Source: Bathymodiolus azoricus thioautotrophic gill symbiont
GTDB lineage: Bacteria; Pseudomonadota; Gammaproteobacteria; PS1; Pseudothioglobaceae
DNA length: 6,197 bases
Assembly (NCBI RefSeq): GCF_001298715.1
Contig: NZ_CDSC02000390.1
Span: forward strand, 1-6,197
Direction of reading: 5' to 3'
The notes beneath the pieces are model-generated. The model had not been told where the DNA came from. It made no database searches and saw only the letters and a list, made by a program, of their open reading frames with translations. This document shows, piece after piece, positions 1 through 5,914 of the stretch (position 1 is its first letter; every line of letters begins with the position of its first letter). Made by a program: the position numbers and the translations under genes.

Positions 1-657
1 TGCATTAATTACACCGCTAAATGTCTTTTTTTCTATTTGTGGTGAGAGTAAATAGCGAATATCTTGTCTAACTTTATCTATTGAAAATGCACCATCATCG
101 GTATTAATGCGCTGATTATCAGATGAAGTACGCACATAACCTGTGGCATTAATGCGTTTGTAGAATAACCATTTTTCATAATCAAAACTATTTAGATTTT
201 GATAACCATTATTGTGTTTTAATTTTAGTAGTAATTGCCAAGATTCCCCTGTGCGTAAGTTAGGTACTTTGGAGAGGATGGTTTTATTGTTATAATGACT
301 ATACCAAGTTAATTTTAAGCGTCCTTGAAAAGGAGAGCTTGCTTTAAAAATAAATTTCGTACTGCGTGAAGTTTTTTCTGGCAATTCAACAATTTCACCT
401 CTGACAAGAATTGGCTTATTGAGGTAATTATCTTGAATTTTAGCACTTAAGATTTGTGTTGATACAACCCCCATCCAAGCAAAACCAAGTACCAAAATCG
501 CTAAATTTAAACTTAGCGGTTTGTGGTGTTTAAATGTCGTGAAAATCGTTAAAAATATCGCAAAAATTACCACCCATTCCATAGGGCTGATTTGCAGTGT
601 ATTTTTGAGTGAAAATAACCCAATCCCAAGTAAGAAACTAAGGGCGTAAATTAGCAT
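1..657 (-). CDS. comEC: ComEC/Rec2 family DNA-uptake channel protein, N-terminal part (truncated by window edge)
   Basis: ComEC forms the inner-membrane channel that brings one strand of transforming DNA into the cytoplasm. The minus-strand frame is open from ATG at 657 to base 1, giving 219 codons; the family is usually around 700-800 residues, so most of the protein lies outside the window. Three hydrophobic segments are visible at about residues 2-17, 27-42 and 49-68, followed by a soluble region at about 77-180 matching the N-terminal DUF4131 domain. Its most telling part is the stretch around residues 157-175, with FDYEKWLF and then INATGYVR, typical of ComEC. The multi-spanning competence domain should begin just past the edge. 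The next upstream in-frame stop is at 706-708, and no other ATG lies between, so ATG 657 is preferred, although no clear Shine-Dalgarno sequence precedes it. Coding looks intact. The family call rests on recalled motifs. Confidence 0.85.
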   Translation of the reverse strand, partial: MLIYALSFLLGIGLFSLKNTLQISPMEWVVIFAIFLTIFTTFKHHKPLSLNLAILVLGFAWMGVVSTQILSAKIQDNYLNKPILVRGEIVELPEKTSRSTKFIFKASSPFQGRLKLTWYSHYNNKTILSKVPNLRTGESWQLLLKLKHNNGYQNLNSFDYEKWLFYKRINATGYVRTSSDNQRINTDDGAFSIDKVRQDIRYLLSPQIEKKTFSGVINA

Positions 658-755
658 AAGTAGTGGACATAAAATAACATCATAATTTTTAGCAATCTCA
701 TCAGTTTAGAATACGCCAATATTCTGTGAAACACCTGATTTAATGCGTGAAACTT

Positions 756-781
756 AAAAAGTTTTCCCCATAATGGGAAAA
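756..781 (-). terminator. Possible weak rho-independent terminator after coaBC
   Basis: Read on the minus strand, TTTTCCC (781-775) pairs with GGGAAAA (768-762) across a 6-base loop, giving a 7-bp stem. One base later comes a run of five T (760-756). The stem has only three GC pairs, so it is weak. It could end coaBC transcription before comEC, or lie inside the comEC leader. Confidence 0.3.
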
Positions 782-870
782 AAGTAAAAAAATGACATAT
801 TTATCAAAATTATTTTTTTACATTTTTTTATAAATTATTGATTTTTAATTAAAAAAAATAAATGATTGTT
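781..870. other. Extremely AT-rich block with phased T-tracts
   Basis: Only 8 of these 90 bases are G or C. The 9-mer ATTTTTTTA occurs at 812-820 and again at 822-830, a period of 10 bp that puts the T-tracts on the same face of the helix and predicts intrinsic bending. More A- and T-runs follow at 842-846 and 851-858. Such blocks act as easily melted DNA at replication origins or as upstream promoter elements; which applies here is not shown by the sequence. Confidence 0.6.
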
Positions 871-937
871 TTTTATTCAAAACCATAAGAAAGCGCAATA
901 TATCAATGTTTTTACTTGTTTTTATAGAGATATTAAC

Positions 938-967
938 AGAGTTATCCACATATTTGTGGGTAACTCT
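938..967. promoter_or_regulatory. Facing pair of DnaA-box-like sites in a 13-bp inverted repeat
   Basis: TTATCCACA at 942-950 is an exact match to the DnaA box consensus. TGTGGGTAA at 955-963 is the complement of TTACCCACA, one base off the same consensus. The two sites face each other across 4 bp. The symmetry extends to AGAGTTATCCACA (938-950) against TGTGGGTAACTCT (955-967), 12 of 13 complementary with one G-T pair. A terminator role is unlikely because no T-run follows directly on either strand. DnaA binding is an inference from the consensus. Confidence 0.5.
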
Positions 968-998
968 ATTGAGTGTTGATTTAACAAGGTTTTTTATC

Positions 999-2198
999 TT
1001 AGAAAAATTGTTCACTGAGTATTTCAATGATTTTTCGACCCAATTTTTGTTTGCTATTTTTTTCAATTTTTATACTGTTTTCTTGGGTTAAAAACAACAC
1101 CTCATTTTCATCACTTTTAAAGCCTAAATCACACCTAGAAACATCATTTAAAATAATGGCATCACAGCCCTTATTTTTTAACTTGTTTTGGGCATTTTCA
1201 ACTAAATTTTGTGTCTCTGCGGCAAAGCCAATACATAGAGGTTTTTGTGTTAATTTACAGACTGCTTGTAAAATGTCTTTGGTGAATGTTAATTCTAAAA
1301 TTAGTGTTTTTTCAGATTTCTTAATTTTATTTTTTTCAATATTTTTTGTCGAATAATCACTCACCGCAGCGCAAGCAATAAAGATATCTTGCCCAGCAAT
1401 GTTGTCCATGACTGATTGGTACATTTCTCTAGCACTCATTACTGATATTATCTGCGCTTTTTGATTGAGTATGACACTGATATTGCCGTGTACTAATGTC
1501 ACTTGTGCCCCAGCTTCAATACAAGCATCTGAGAGTGCTGAACCCATCTTGCCACTTGAATGATTGGATAGATATCTAACAGGGTCAATCGCCTCAATGG
1601 TTGCACCTAAGGTAATTAGGACTTTTTTGCCACTGAGTTTGGTAGTTTGAAAAATATTCCCAACTTGCTTAGCAATATCAATGGGTTGGGCTAAGCGACC
1701 TTCACCGATATCGCCACAAGCCTGCTTGCCACTCTCAGGCGCAATGATTAAAGTTTGGTGCTTAGTCAATGTTTTCAAGTTTGCTTGCACACTAGCAGAA
1801 GCATACATTTGTTGATTCATAGCAGGTGCAATAAGTATTGGGCAATCACTCGCCAAGACGACACTACTCAGTAAATCATCAGCCTTTCCTGAGGCTAGAT
1901 TAGCAATGGTGTTGGCACTGGTGGGTGCAATTAAAATAGCATCTGCCCATTTGGCTAATTCAATATGTCCCATGGAGAGCTCAACTTCCTTGTCCCAGAG
2001 ATTATCATGCACTTTGTTTCTCGAAGTCACCTGTAATGATAACTCAGTAATAAACTGCGAGCCACCTTGAGTGAGTATGACGCGCACCTCAGCACCCAAA
2101 TCTTGCAAGCGACGAACAATGTCAGGCGCTTTGTAAGCGGCAATTGAGCCACTAACACCTAAGATGATATTTTTATTTGTTAATGATGCCATGCTCAC
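999..2198 (-). CDS. coaBC: Bifunctional phosphopantothenoylcysteine decarboxylase / phosphopantothenate-cysteine ligase
   Basis: This cytoplasmic enzyme carries out two coenzyme A steps: CoaB joins cysteine to 4'-phosphopantothenate using CTP, and CoaC decarboxylates the product to 4'-phosphopantetheine using FMN. At 399 residues it has normal full length. The CoaC half (about 10-180) shows GVSGSIAAYK near the start, the catalytic His78 in MGHIELAKWAD, SANTIANLASGKADD, PAMNQQMY at 125-132, and the substrate-flap cysteine Cys161 in ACGDIGEGRL. The CoaB half (about 190-399) shows DPVRYLSNHSSGKMG with Arg208 and Asn212, ACAAVSDY at 275-282, KIKK near 291-294 and GFAAET at 324-329. The usual CoaB opening, TAG-T-E, reads TLGATIEA here. 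The start is GTG at 2198, overlapping the ribD stop as GTGA; an in-frame ATG at 2192 is an equally likely start because the conserved core begins after both and a weak AGTGAG lies just before it. It is probably translated from the ribD message. Confidence 0.96.
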   Translation of the reverse strand: MSMASLTNKNIILGVSGSIAAYKAPDIVRRLQDLGAEVRVILTQGGSQFITELSLQVTSRNKVHDNLWDKEVELSMGHIELAKWADAILIAPTSANTIANLASGKADDLLSSVVLASDCPILIAPAMNQQMYASASVQANLKTLTKHQTLIIAPESGKQACGDIGEGRLAQPIDIAKQVGNIFQTTKLSGKKVLITLGATIEAIDPVRYLSNHSSGKMGSALSDACIEAGAQVTLVHGNISVILNQKAQIISVMSAREMYQSVMDNIAGQDIFIACAAVSDYSTKNIEKNKIKKSEKTLILELTFTKDILQAVCKLTQKPLCIGFAAETQNLVENAQNKLKNKGCDAIILNDVSRCDLGFKSDENEVLFLTQENSIKIEKNSKQKLGRKIIEILSEQFF

Positions 2199-3241
2199 TT
2201 TAGTATTGCTGTTATTTTAATGTCGTTACCCACCATTCTAATATCTCTAATATTGAGTGCCAAACATTCATCCATTTGTTGAATGGCAAGCGCCATCATT
2301 GAAGTGGCATGACTGCCCATTAATATTGGTGCGGTGTAGAAGATAAATTCGTCCACCAGCCCTTCTTCTACCATAGCACCAATCAATTTAGGGCCCGCTT
2401 CTAGCAAGACGCTATTAATATTTTGTTGTGCCAATTGCACCAAGACATGATGCAAATCTAATTTTCCAGCCTTATTAAGTTGAGTATTTCCGCTATTGAA
2501 AATTTTGGTATTAGCATCATTGGAAAATATCTTGAGCGTGGTATCAGTAATTTGGTTTTTGCCATCAATAACAACACGAAGTGGCGTACTATCAACACCA
2601 TCAAGGCGCACTGTCATTAATGGATTATCTGCCAATATTGTACTAGAGCCAGTAAGTATGGCTTGATTTTTAGCGCGTAATTTTTGCACATCTTGCCTTG
2701 CTTCTTTGCCCGTAATCCATTTGCTTTGCCCAGATGCCATAGAAGTTTTCCCATCTATGCTCATGGCGATTTTACAAGTGACAAAAGGCAGGCCTGTTTC
2801 CATGCGTTTGATAAAGCCACGGTTGAGTTCTTTGGACTCGTTTTCAAGTAAACCAGTTCTAACAACAATACCTGCATCTGCTAATATTGCTACGCCTTTG
2901 CCACTCACCAAAGGATTGGGATCAAGCGTAGCAATTACCACTTCTTTTACACTTGCATCAATGATGGTTTGAGCGCATGGCGGCGTTTTACCTTGATGTG
3001 CACACGGCTCTAAAGTCACATACAGTGTGGCACCATCAGTTTGGTGATTGATTTGTGTGAGTGCGTTAATTTCTGCATGCGCCTTACCAAAAGTTTGATG
3101 ATAGCCTTCAGCGAGAATTTTGTTGTCTTTGACAATCACGCACCCCACCATAGGATTAGATGCAACGCCGTATCGACCTTTGCGTGCGAGTTGGAGTGCT
3201 AGTGACATAAAATGCGTGTCATTTTTTGAAAAAGTTGTCAT
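2195..3241 (-). CDS. ribD: Bifunctional riboflavin biosynthesis deaminase/reductase RibD
   Basis: RibD carries out the second and third steps of riboflavin synthesis in the cytoplasm: zinc-dependent deamination of the pyrimidinone amine made from GTP, then NADPH-dependent reduction of its ribose side chain. At 348 residues it is close to the E. coli protein. The N-terminal deaminase domain (about 5-145) has SNPMVGCVIV, the zinc and catalytic motif His55-Ala-Glu57, and Cys80 and Cys89 in PCAHQGKTPPC. The C-terminal reductase domain (about 150-348) has CKIAMSIDGKTS (156-167), KWITG (174-178), GSSTILADNPLMTVR (198-212) and the EAGPKLIGAMVEEGLVDEF stretch at 281-299. No key residue is missing. 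The ATG at 3241 is chosen because the deaminase domain begins soon after it. No clear Shine-Dalgarno is seen, so the leader may be short. It overlaps coaBC by 4 bp and is divergent from recA. Confidence 0.97.
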   Translation of the reverse strand: MTTFSKNDTHFMSLALQLARKGRYGVASNPMVGCVIVKDNKILAEGYHQTFGKAHAEINALTQINHQTDGATLYVTLEPCAHQGKTPPCAQTIIDASVKEVVIATLDPNPLVSGKGVAILADAGIVVRTGLLENESKELNRGFIKRMETGLPFVTCKIAMSIDGKTSMASGQSKWITGKEARQDVQKLRAKNQAILTGSSTILADNPLMTVRLDGVDSTPLRVVIDGKNQITDTTLKIFSNDANTKIFNSGNTQLNKAGKLDLHHVLVQLAQQNINSVLLEAGPKLIGAMVEEGLVDEFIFYTAPILMGSHATSMMALAIQQMDECLALNIRDIRMVGNDIKITAILK

Positions 3242-3262
3242 AATATTTCGTATATAATTACA
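3236..3262. promoter_or_regulatory. Divergent recA/ribD control region: -10-like box inside an imperfect palindrome
   Basis: The gap between the ribD and recA starts is only 47 bp. TATAAT at 3253-3258 is a perfect plus-strand -10 box for recA, but the bases 15-19 bp upstream give no good -35; TTGTCA at 3235-3240 is a good -35 but sits only 12 bp away. TGTCATAATAT (3236-3246) and ATATAATTACA (3252-3262) form an inverted repeat matching at 9 of 11 positions around a 5-bp spacer. It covers the ribD start codon and the recA -10. No LexA-type CTGT-N8-ACAG site is present in the gap. Operator function is inferred from symmetry alone and the AT content makes chance matches easy. Confidence 0.4.
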
Positions 3263-3274
3263 TCACATTTTACC

Positions 3275-3281
3275 TAAGGAG
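3275..3281 (+). promoter_or_regulatory. Strong ribosome binding site of recA
   Basis: TAAGGAG ends 7 bp before GTG at 3289. This decides the GTG start: the nearby ATG at 3293 is out of frame, and the next in-frame ATG, at 3364, would remove conserved N-terminal residues. Confidence 0.85.
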
Positions 3282-3288
3282 AAACACC

Positions 3289-4314
3289 GTGGATGAACAG
3301 AAAAAGCAAGCTCTAAAAGTTGCATTAACGCAAATCGATAAGCAATTTGGAAAGGGTTCAGTTATGTTTCTGGGTGATGCAGAAGCCAATACTGATATTG
3401 AGGCAGTTTCTACAGGTAGTTTAAGTTTAGACATTGCACTTGGTATTGGTGGCTTGCCCCGTGGGCGTGTGATTGAAATTTATGGTCCCGAATCCTCAGG
3501 TAAAACCACCTTAACCCTACATGTAATTGCTGAGATGCAAAAACTCGGCGGCACCGCGGCTTTTATCGATGCAGAGCATGCACTTGATCCACAATATGCT
3601 AAAAAATTAGGCGTTAATACAGATGAGCTATTAATCTCCCAACCTGACACAGGCGAACAGGCGTTAGAAATTACTGATATGCTAGTGCGCTCAGGTGGTG
3701 TGGATGTTGTCGTGATTGACTCTGTTGCAGCACTTACACCTAAGGCGGAAATTGAAGGTGAAATGGGTGCATCACATATGGGCCTGCAGGCGCGTTTAAT
3801 GTCTCAAGCTTTGAGAAAACTCACCTCTAATATTAAAAAAACCAACACCATGGTGATTTTTATTAACCAATTGCGTATGAAAATTGGCGTGATGTTTGGC
3901 AACCCTGAAACCACGACAGGTGGCAATGCACTGAAGTTTTATGCCTCAGTGCGTTTGGATATTCGTCGCATTGGTGCGATTAAGAAAGGCGATGAAATTC
4001 TAGGCAACGAAACCCGTGTTAAAGTTTTAAAAAACAAAGTAGCACCACCATTCAAACAAGCTGAGTTTCAAATTCTTTACAATGAGGGTATTTCTCGTGA
4101 AAGTGAAATTATTGATTTGGGTGTAAAGCATGGTTTGGTGGATAAAGCAGGTGCATGGTATAGTGTTGGTAGCGAAAGAATTGGGCAAGGCAAAGATAAC
4201 GCACGAGATTATTTAAAAGAACATCCAGAAATGAGTCTAGATTTGGAAGAAAAAATCAAGCAAAAAATACTAACGCCAGAAGATGATATAAATCAGGATG
4301 CAGGCTCTAAGTAA
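3289..4314 (+). CDS. recA: Recombinase RecA
   Basis: RecA forms ATP-dependent filaments on single-stranded DNA, carries out homologous pairing and strand exchange, and as an activated filament can stimulate LexA self-cleavage. The 341-residue protein is near full length (E. coli 353). Visible parts are the N-terminal polymerisation helix (about 5-25, [20 protein letters not shown]), Walker A GPESSGKT at 66-73, catalytic Glu96 in DAEHALDP, Walker [10 protein letters not shown] at 140-148 with Asp144, loop L1 around [12 protein letters not shown] (154-165), the switch residue Gln194 in FINQ, and loop L2 through NPETTTGG (205-212). The C-terminal domain ends in a tail that is shorter and less acidic than in E. 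coli. It starts at GTG with a strong Shine-Dalgarno. recX overlaps its last 17 bp. No LexA box is visible upstream. Confidence 0.99.
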   Translation: MDEQKKQALKVALTQIDKQFGKGSVMFLGDAEANTDIEAVSTGSLSLDIALGIGGLPRGRVIEIYGPESSGKTTLTLHVIAEMQKLGGTAAFIDAEHALDPQYAKKLGVNTDELLISQPDTGEQALEITDMLVRSGGVDVVVIDSVAALTPKAEIEGEMGASHMGLQARLMSQALRKLTSNIKKTNTMVIFINQLRMKIGVMFGNPETTTGGNALKFYASVRLDIRRIGAIKKGDEILGNETRVKVLKNKVAPPFKQAEFQILYNEGISRESEIIDLGVKHGLVDKAGAWYSVGSERIGQGKDNARDYLKEHPEMSLDLEEKIKQKILTPEDDINQDAGSK

Positions 4315-4726
4315 AACGGTTTATAACAGTGCTTTAGAAATGCTCGCTAGACGCGAGCATTCTTATTTGGAGCTCACTAACAAACTTGCGCAGCAGTATC
4401 AAGCAGATGACATAGAGCAAGCATTGGACAAGCTCAAAAGCCAAAATTATCAATCTGACCAACGATTTGCCAATGAATTTGTTCAAATGCGTTTCAATCA
4501 AGGCAAAGGTTCGATCAAAATAGCCATGGACCTCAAACAACGAGGCATTGATAATTTTGATTTGTCTGCGTATGATTTTTTCGCCTTAGCAAAAGAAGTT
4601 AGAGTGTCAAAATATGGCGAAGTCTCCCCAAGTAATTACAAAGAAAAATCCAAACAACAACGGTTTTTACAATCTCGAGGATTTGGATTTGATGAAATCA
4701 ATTGCTCTTTTGAGTTGTCATCTTAA
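4298..4726 (+). CDS. recX: Regulatory protein RecX
   Basis: RecX binds RecA filaments and limits their growth and recombinase activity. The 142-residue protein is slightly shorter than the E. coli one (166) but has the family's three tandem three-helix repeats: [19 protein letters not shown] near residues 12-31, [17 protein letters not shown] near 68-84, and [13 protein letters not shown] near 122-134, with [13 protein letters not shown] between. ATG 4298 lies inside the recA end, so the 17-bp overlap in another frame suggests translational coupling; only a weak CAGG precedes the start. The stop codon TAA at 4724-4726 lies inside the direct repeat that flanks the downstream palindromic element, and undoing the insertion would leave the same stop, so the protein is not altered by it. 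Confidence 0.93.
   Translation: MQALSKTVYNSALEMLARREHSYLELTNKLAQQYQADDIEQALDKLKSQNYQSDQRFANEFVQMRFNQGKGSIKIAMDLKQRGIDNFDLSAYDFFALAKEVRVSKYGEVSPSNYKEKSKQQRFLQSRGFGFDEINCSFELSS
4722..4726. repeat. Left flanking direct repeat (putative target-site duplication)
   Basis: CTTAA directly precedes the left terminal repeat and recurs at 4888-4892 directly after the right one. It includes the recX stop codon. If the element end is placed one base further out, the duplication is instead TTA (4723-4725 and 4889-4891). Confidence 0.7.
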
Positions 4727-4748
4727 GAGACCTTTGCATAAATAGGAA
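4727..4748 (+). repeat. Left terminal inverted repeat of the palindromic element
   Basis: 22 bp, a perfect reverse complement of 4866-4887. Symmetry degrades right after it (TGATTAG against CAATCGTTAG on the other arm) and then resumes with small gaps. Confidence 0.9.
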
Positions 4749-4865
4749 TGATTAGCAAAATCCAATTTTTGCCCAATTGGTGATTTCTTTAAACCTTGTC
4801 CTAGCAGAGCTAAGGCTGGGTTTAAAAAATCGCCAAGTGGGTGAAAAGTGGGTTTCTAACGATTG

Positions 4866-4887
4866 TTCCTATTTATGCAAAGGTCTC
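4866..4887 (-). repeat. Right terminal inverted repeat of the palindromic element
   Basis: 22 bp, ending ATGCAAAGGTCTC, a perfect reverse complement of 4727-4748. Confidence 0.9.
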
Positions 4888-4892
4888 CTTAA
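4888..4892. repeat. Right flanking direct repeat (putative target-site duplication)
   Basis: CTTAA, identical to 4722-4726. Joining the flanks through one copy restores a continuous sequence that reads through the recX stop into AGCACAAAATAAA, the likely original downstream region. Confidence 0.7.
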
Positions 4893-5015
4893 AGCACAAA
4901 ATAAAATTTCCGTCAAAAATGAGCGCCCCTAGCCTCAATGTCGTGTATGGCAAGCACCTGTGTGATTTTTTTGTTTAAAGAGCGCTAAAAAATTCCATTT
5001 AGCCCAAGGGTCAAC
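4893..5015. other. Remaining recX-to-OMP spacer
   Basis: No gene is seen. A 19-codon frame at 4919-4978 lacks a ribosome binding site. A run of seven T (4966-4972) follows a minimal CAC/GTG stem (4955-4957 with 4962-4964), which is too weak to call a terminator but could be what remains of the recAX one. AGCGC at 4922-4926 can pair with GCGCT at 4982-4986 across a long loop. With the palindromic element and the promoter region, this completes the 370-bp gap between recX and the next gene. Confidence 0.5.
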
Positions 5016-5024
5016 TGATATAAT
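5016..5024 (+). promoter_or_regulatory. Extended -10 promoter of the outer-membrane protein gene
   Basis: TGATATAAT is a perfect extended -10 (TGN then TATAAT). The -35 region is poor, the best being TTTAGC at 4998-5003 with 15-bp spacing, which is normal for extended -10 promoters. Transcription would start near 5031 and give a leader of about 66 bases before the ATG at 5097. Confidence 0.6.
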
Positions 5025-5096
5025 GCCAATTTTATTATCTGATTTGGTAATAAATGATCAACAGTTTAATTTATAAAATTTAAAAGGCGTAATAAA

Positions 5097-5846
5097 ATGT
5101 TAAAAACAACACTAACAACTATCTTTCTAATTGTCGCTATCTCTCAAGTGCAAGCAAAAATGACGCTTAAACATGGGGTTTATTTAAGTCAATCTATCGG
5201 TAGTATTGATGCAGATATTTCTGGAAAACATCAAAATTTTAGTGATTTTGTTGGCAACAACCCTGACGCTATTACTGAAAAAAATGCTACAGTCTATGAT
5301 GGGAAGATTTCCGATGCCCGTTCTGTTGGTTACAATTTAAGATACACGCCAAAAGTTGGTTTTGGCTACGAACTGGGGCTTTACTTTACTAAAATTAAAA
5401 TGCCAACCCAAGATGCAGCACTCATTCATGATGATGGCAGTGCTTTTAAAAAGAATACGACGGCTGGTCCAGTAGATGTTGTGGTGTCTTCTCCTTCCTC
5501 ATATATGCAAACTACTGATCTTTATTTAGGGGGATTGTATAACTTTACAGCCATTAATAAATCCACCCCTTACATTGGATTAGGTTATGCCAAAATTAAA
5601 GGTAACTGGCATAAATCTTACTATAGTGGCACTCCTGGCGGGGCTGATTATGGAACGAAAGGGAAAACCAAAGTTGATGGGCATTATATTAGCGCTAAAG
5701 TAGGTATTAATTTCAACGAAAATTATAATTTAGAGTTGGAGCATGCCAAGCATAAAATCCATGCCGATGCCTTTAGAAGTTTCAATATTAACGGCTCAGA
5801 TGCTAAATTTAATCGCACCTCTGTTAATCTTATTGTTAACTTCTAA
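5097..5846 (+). CDS. Secreted protein, probable outer-membrane beta-barrel, family not recognised
   Basis: I do not recognise a specific family. The 249-residue protein begins with a signal peptide: Lys3, a hydrophobic core at about 8-16, and a likely cleavage after Ala20 in VQA. The mature part has alternating strand-like segments separated by polar loops: SVGYNLRYTP (76-85), GFGYELGLYFTKIKM (88-102), TDLYLGGLYNF (140-150), TPYIGLGYAKIKGNW (157-171), GHYISAKVGINF (195-206), NYNLELEHAKHK (209-220) and TSVNLIVNF (241-249). It ends in phenylalanine, the usual signature for recognition by the Bam complex. This fits a small 8-stranded barrel such as the OmpW, OmpA-barrel or Opa-like surface proteins. 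The polar loops at about 41-72 and 103-138 would face outward. AAAAGG at 5082-5087 precedes the ATG by 9 bp. An extended -10 promoter suggests it is transcribed alone. Function is unknown; adhesion or small-solute passage are only guesses. Confidence 0.85.
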   Translation: MLKTTLTTIFLIVAISQVQAKMTLKHGVYLSQSIGSIDADISGKHQNFSDFVGNNPDAITEKNATVYDGKISDARSVGYNLRYTPKVGFGYELGLYFTKIKMPTQDAALIHDDGSAFKKNTTAGPVDVVVSSPSSYMQTTDLYLGGLYNFTAINKSTPYIGLGYAKIKGNWHKSYYSGTPGGADYGTKGKTKVDGHYISAKVGINFNENYNLELEHAKHKIHADAFRSFNINGSDAKFNRTSVNLIVNF

Positions 5847-5914
5847 TTTTCAGTCATTTTTTCTCATGCTGTACATGAAGGGGGCAATGTCAGTCAAACA
5901 CACTTATGCCCTAA

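Larger units (their letters stand above)
658..998. other. Gene-free region between coaBC and comEC
   Basis: This 341-bp stretch lies downstream of coaBC and upstream of comEC, both on the minus strand. I see no convincing gene; short open frames crossing 845-1091 are low-complexity shadows over the coaBC end. It holds a weak minus-strand hairpin with a T-run (756-781), a block with only 8 G or C bases in 90 (781-870), an IHF-like match at 901-913 that fails only the last base of WATCAANNNNTTR, and a facing pair of DnaA-box-like 9-mers (938-967). The comEC promoter should also lie here, but I could not choose a convincing one. Confidence 0.7.
4727..4887. mobile_element. Palindromic MITE-like element (161 bp, no transposase)
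   Basis: This is a small non-autonomous element. The first 22 bp (4727-4748, starting GAGACCTTTGCATAAA) and the last 22 bp (4866-4887) are perfect inverted repeats, flanked by direct repeats of CTTAA. The symmetry continues inward: CCAATTTTTGCCCAATTGG (4763-4781) matches the complement of the right arm at 15 of 19 positions, and TTTAAACC (4788-4795) pairs with GGTTTAAA (4819-4826) around an inner CTAGC/GCTAAG stem. Almost the whole element could therefore fold into one long hairpin as DNA or RNA. There is no coding capacity, so movement would need a transposase acting in trans. The 3-bp TTA reading of the duplication would fit TNA-type targets of some IS5-superfamily elements, and the terminus resembles IS5-type ends as I recall them; this family link is unverified. 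It lies directly after recX and probably enters the recAX transcript. Confidence 0.85.

Noticed and set aside
938..967. Inverted repeat read as a coaBC terminator
   Set aside because: No T-run follows the stem directly on either strand, while the two halves match DnaA boxes.
845..1091. Short open frames on both strands across the coaBC 3' end
   Set aside because: Low-complexity, AT-driven composition, overlap with the well supported coaBC end, and no ribosome binding site or family resemblance.
1027..1356. 109-codon plus-strand open frame inside coaBC
   Set aside because: Antisense shadow of conserved CoaB coding sequence; its phenylalanine-rich translation is what reverse-reading of AT-rich coding DNA gives.
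2706..2972. 88-codon plus-strand open frame inside ribD
   Set aside because: Antisense to conserved RibD motifs; no start signals.
4919..4978. 19-codon open frame between the palindromic element and the outer-membrane gene
   Set aside because: No Shine-Dalgarno, no recognisable peptide, and it ends in the T-run; too short to support.
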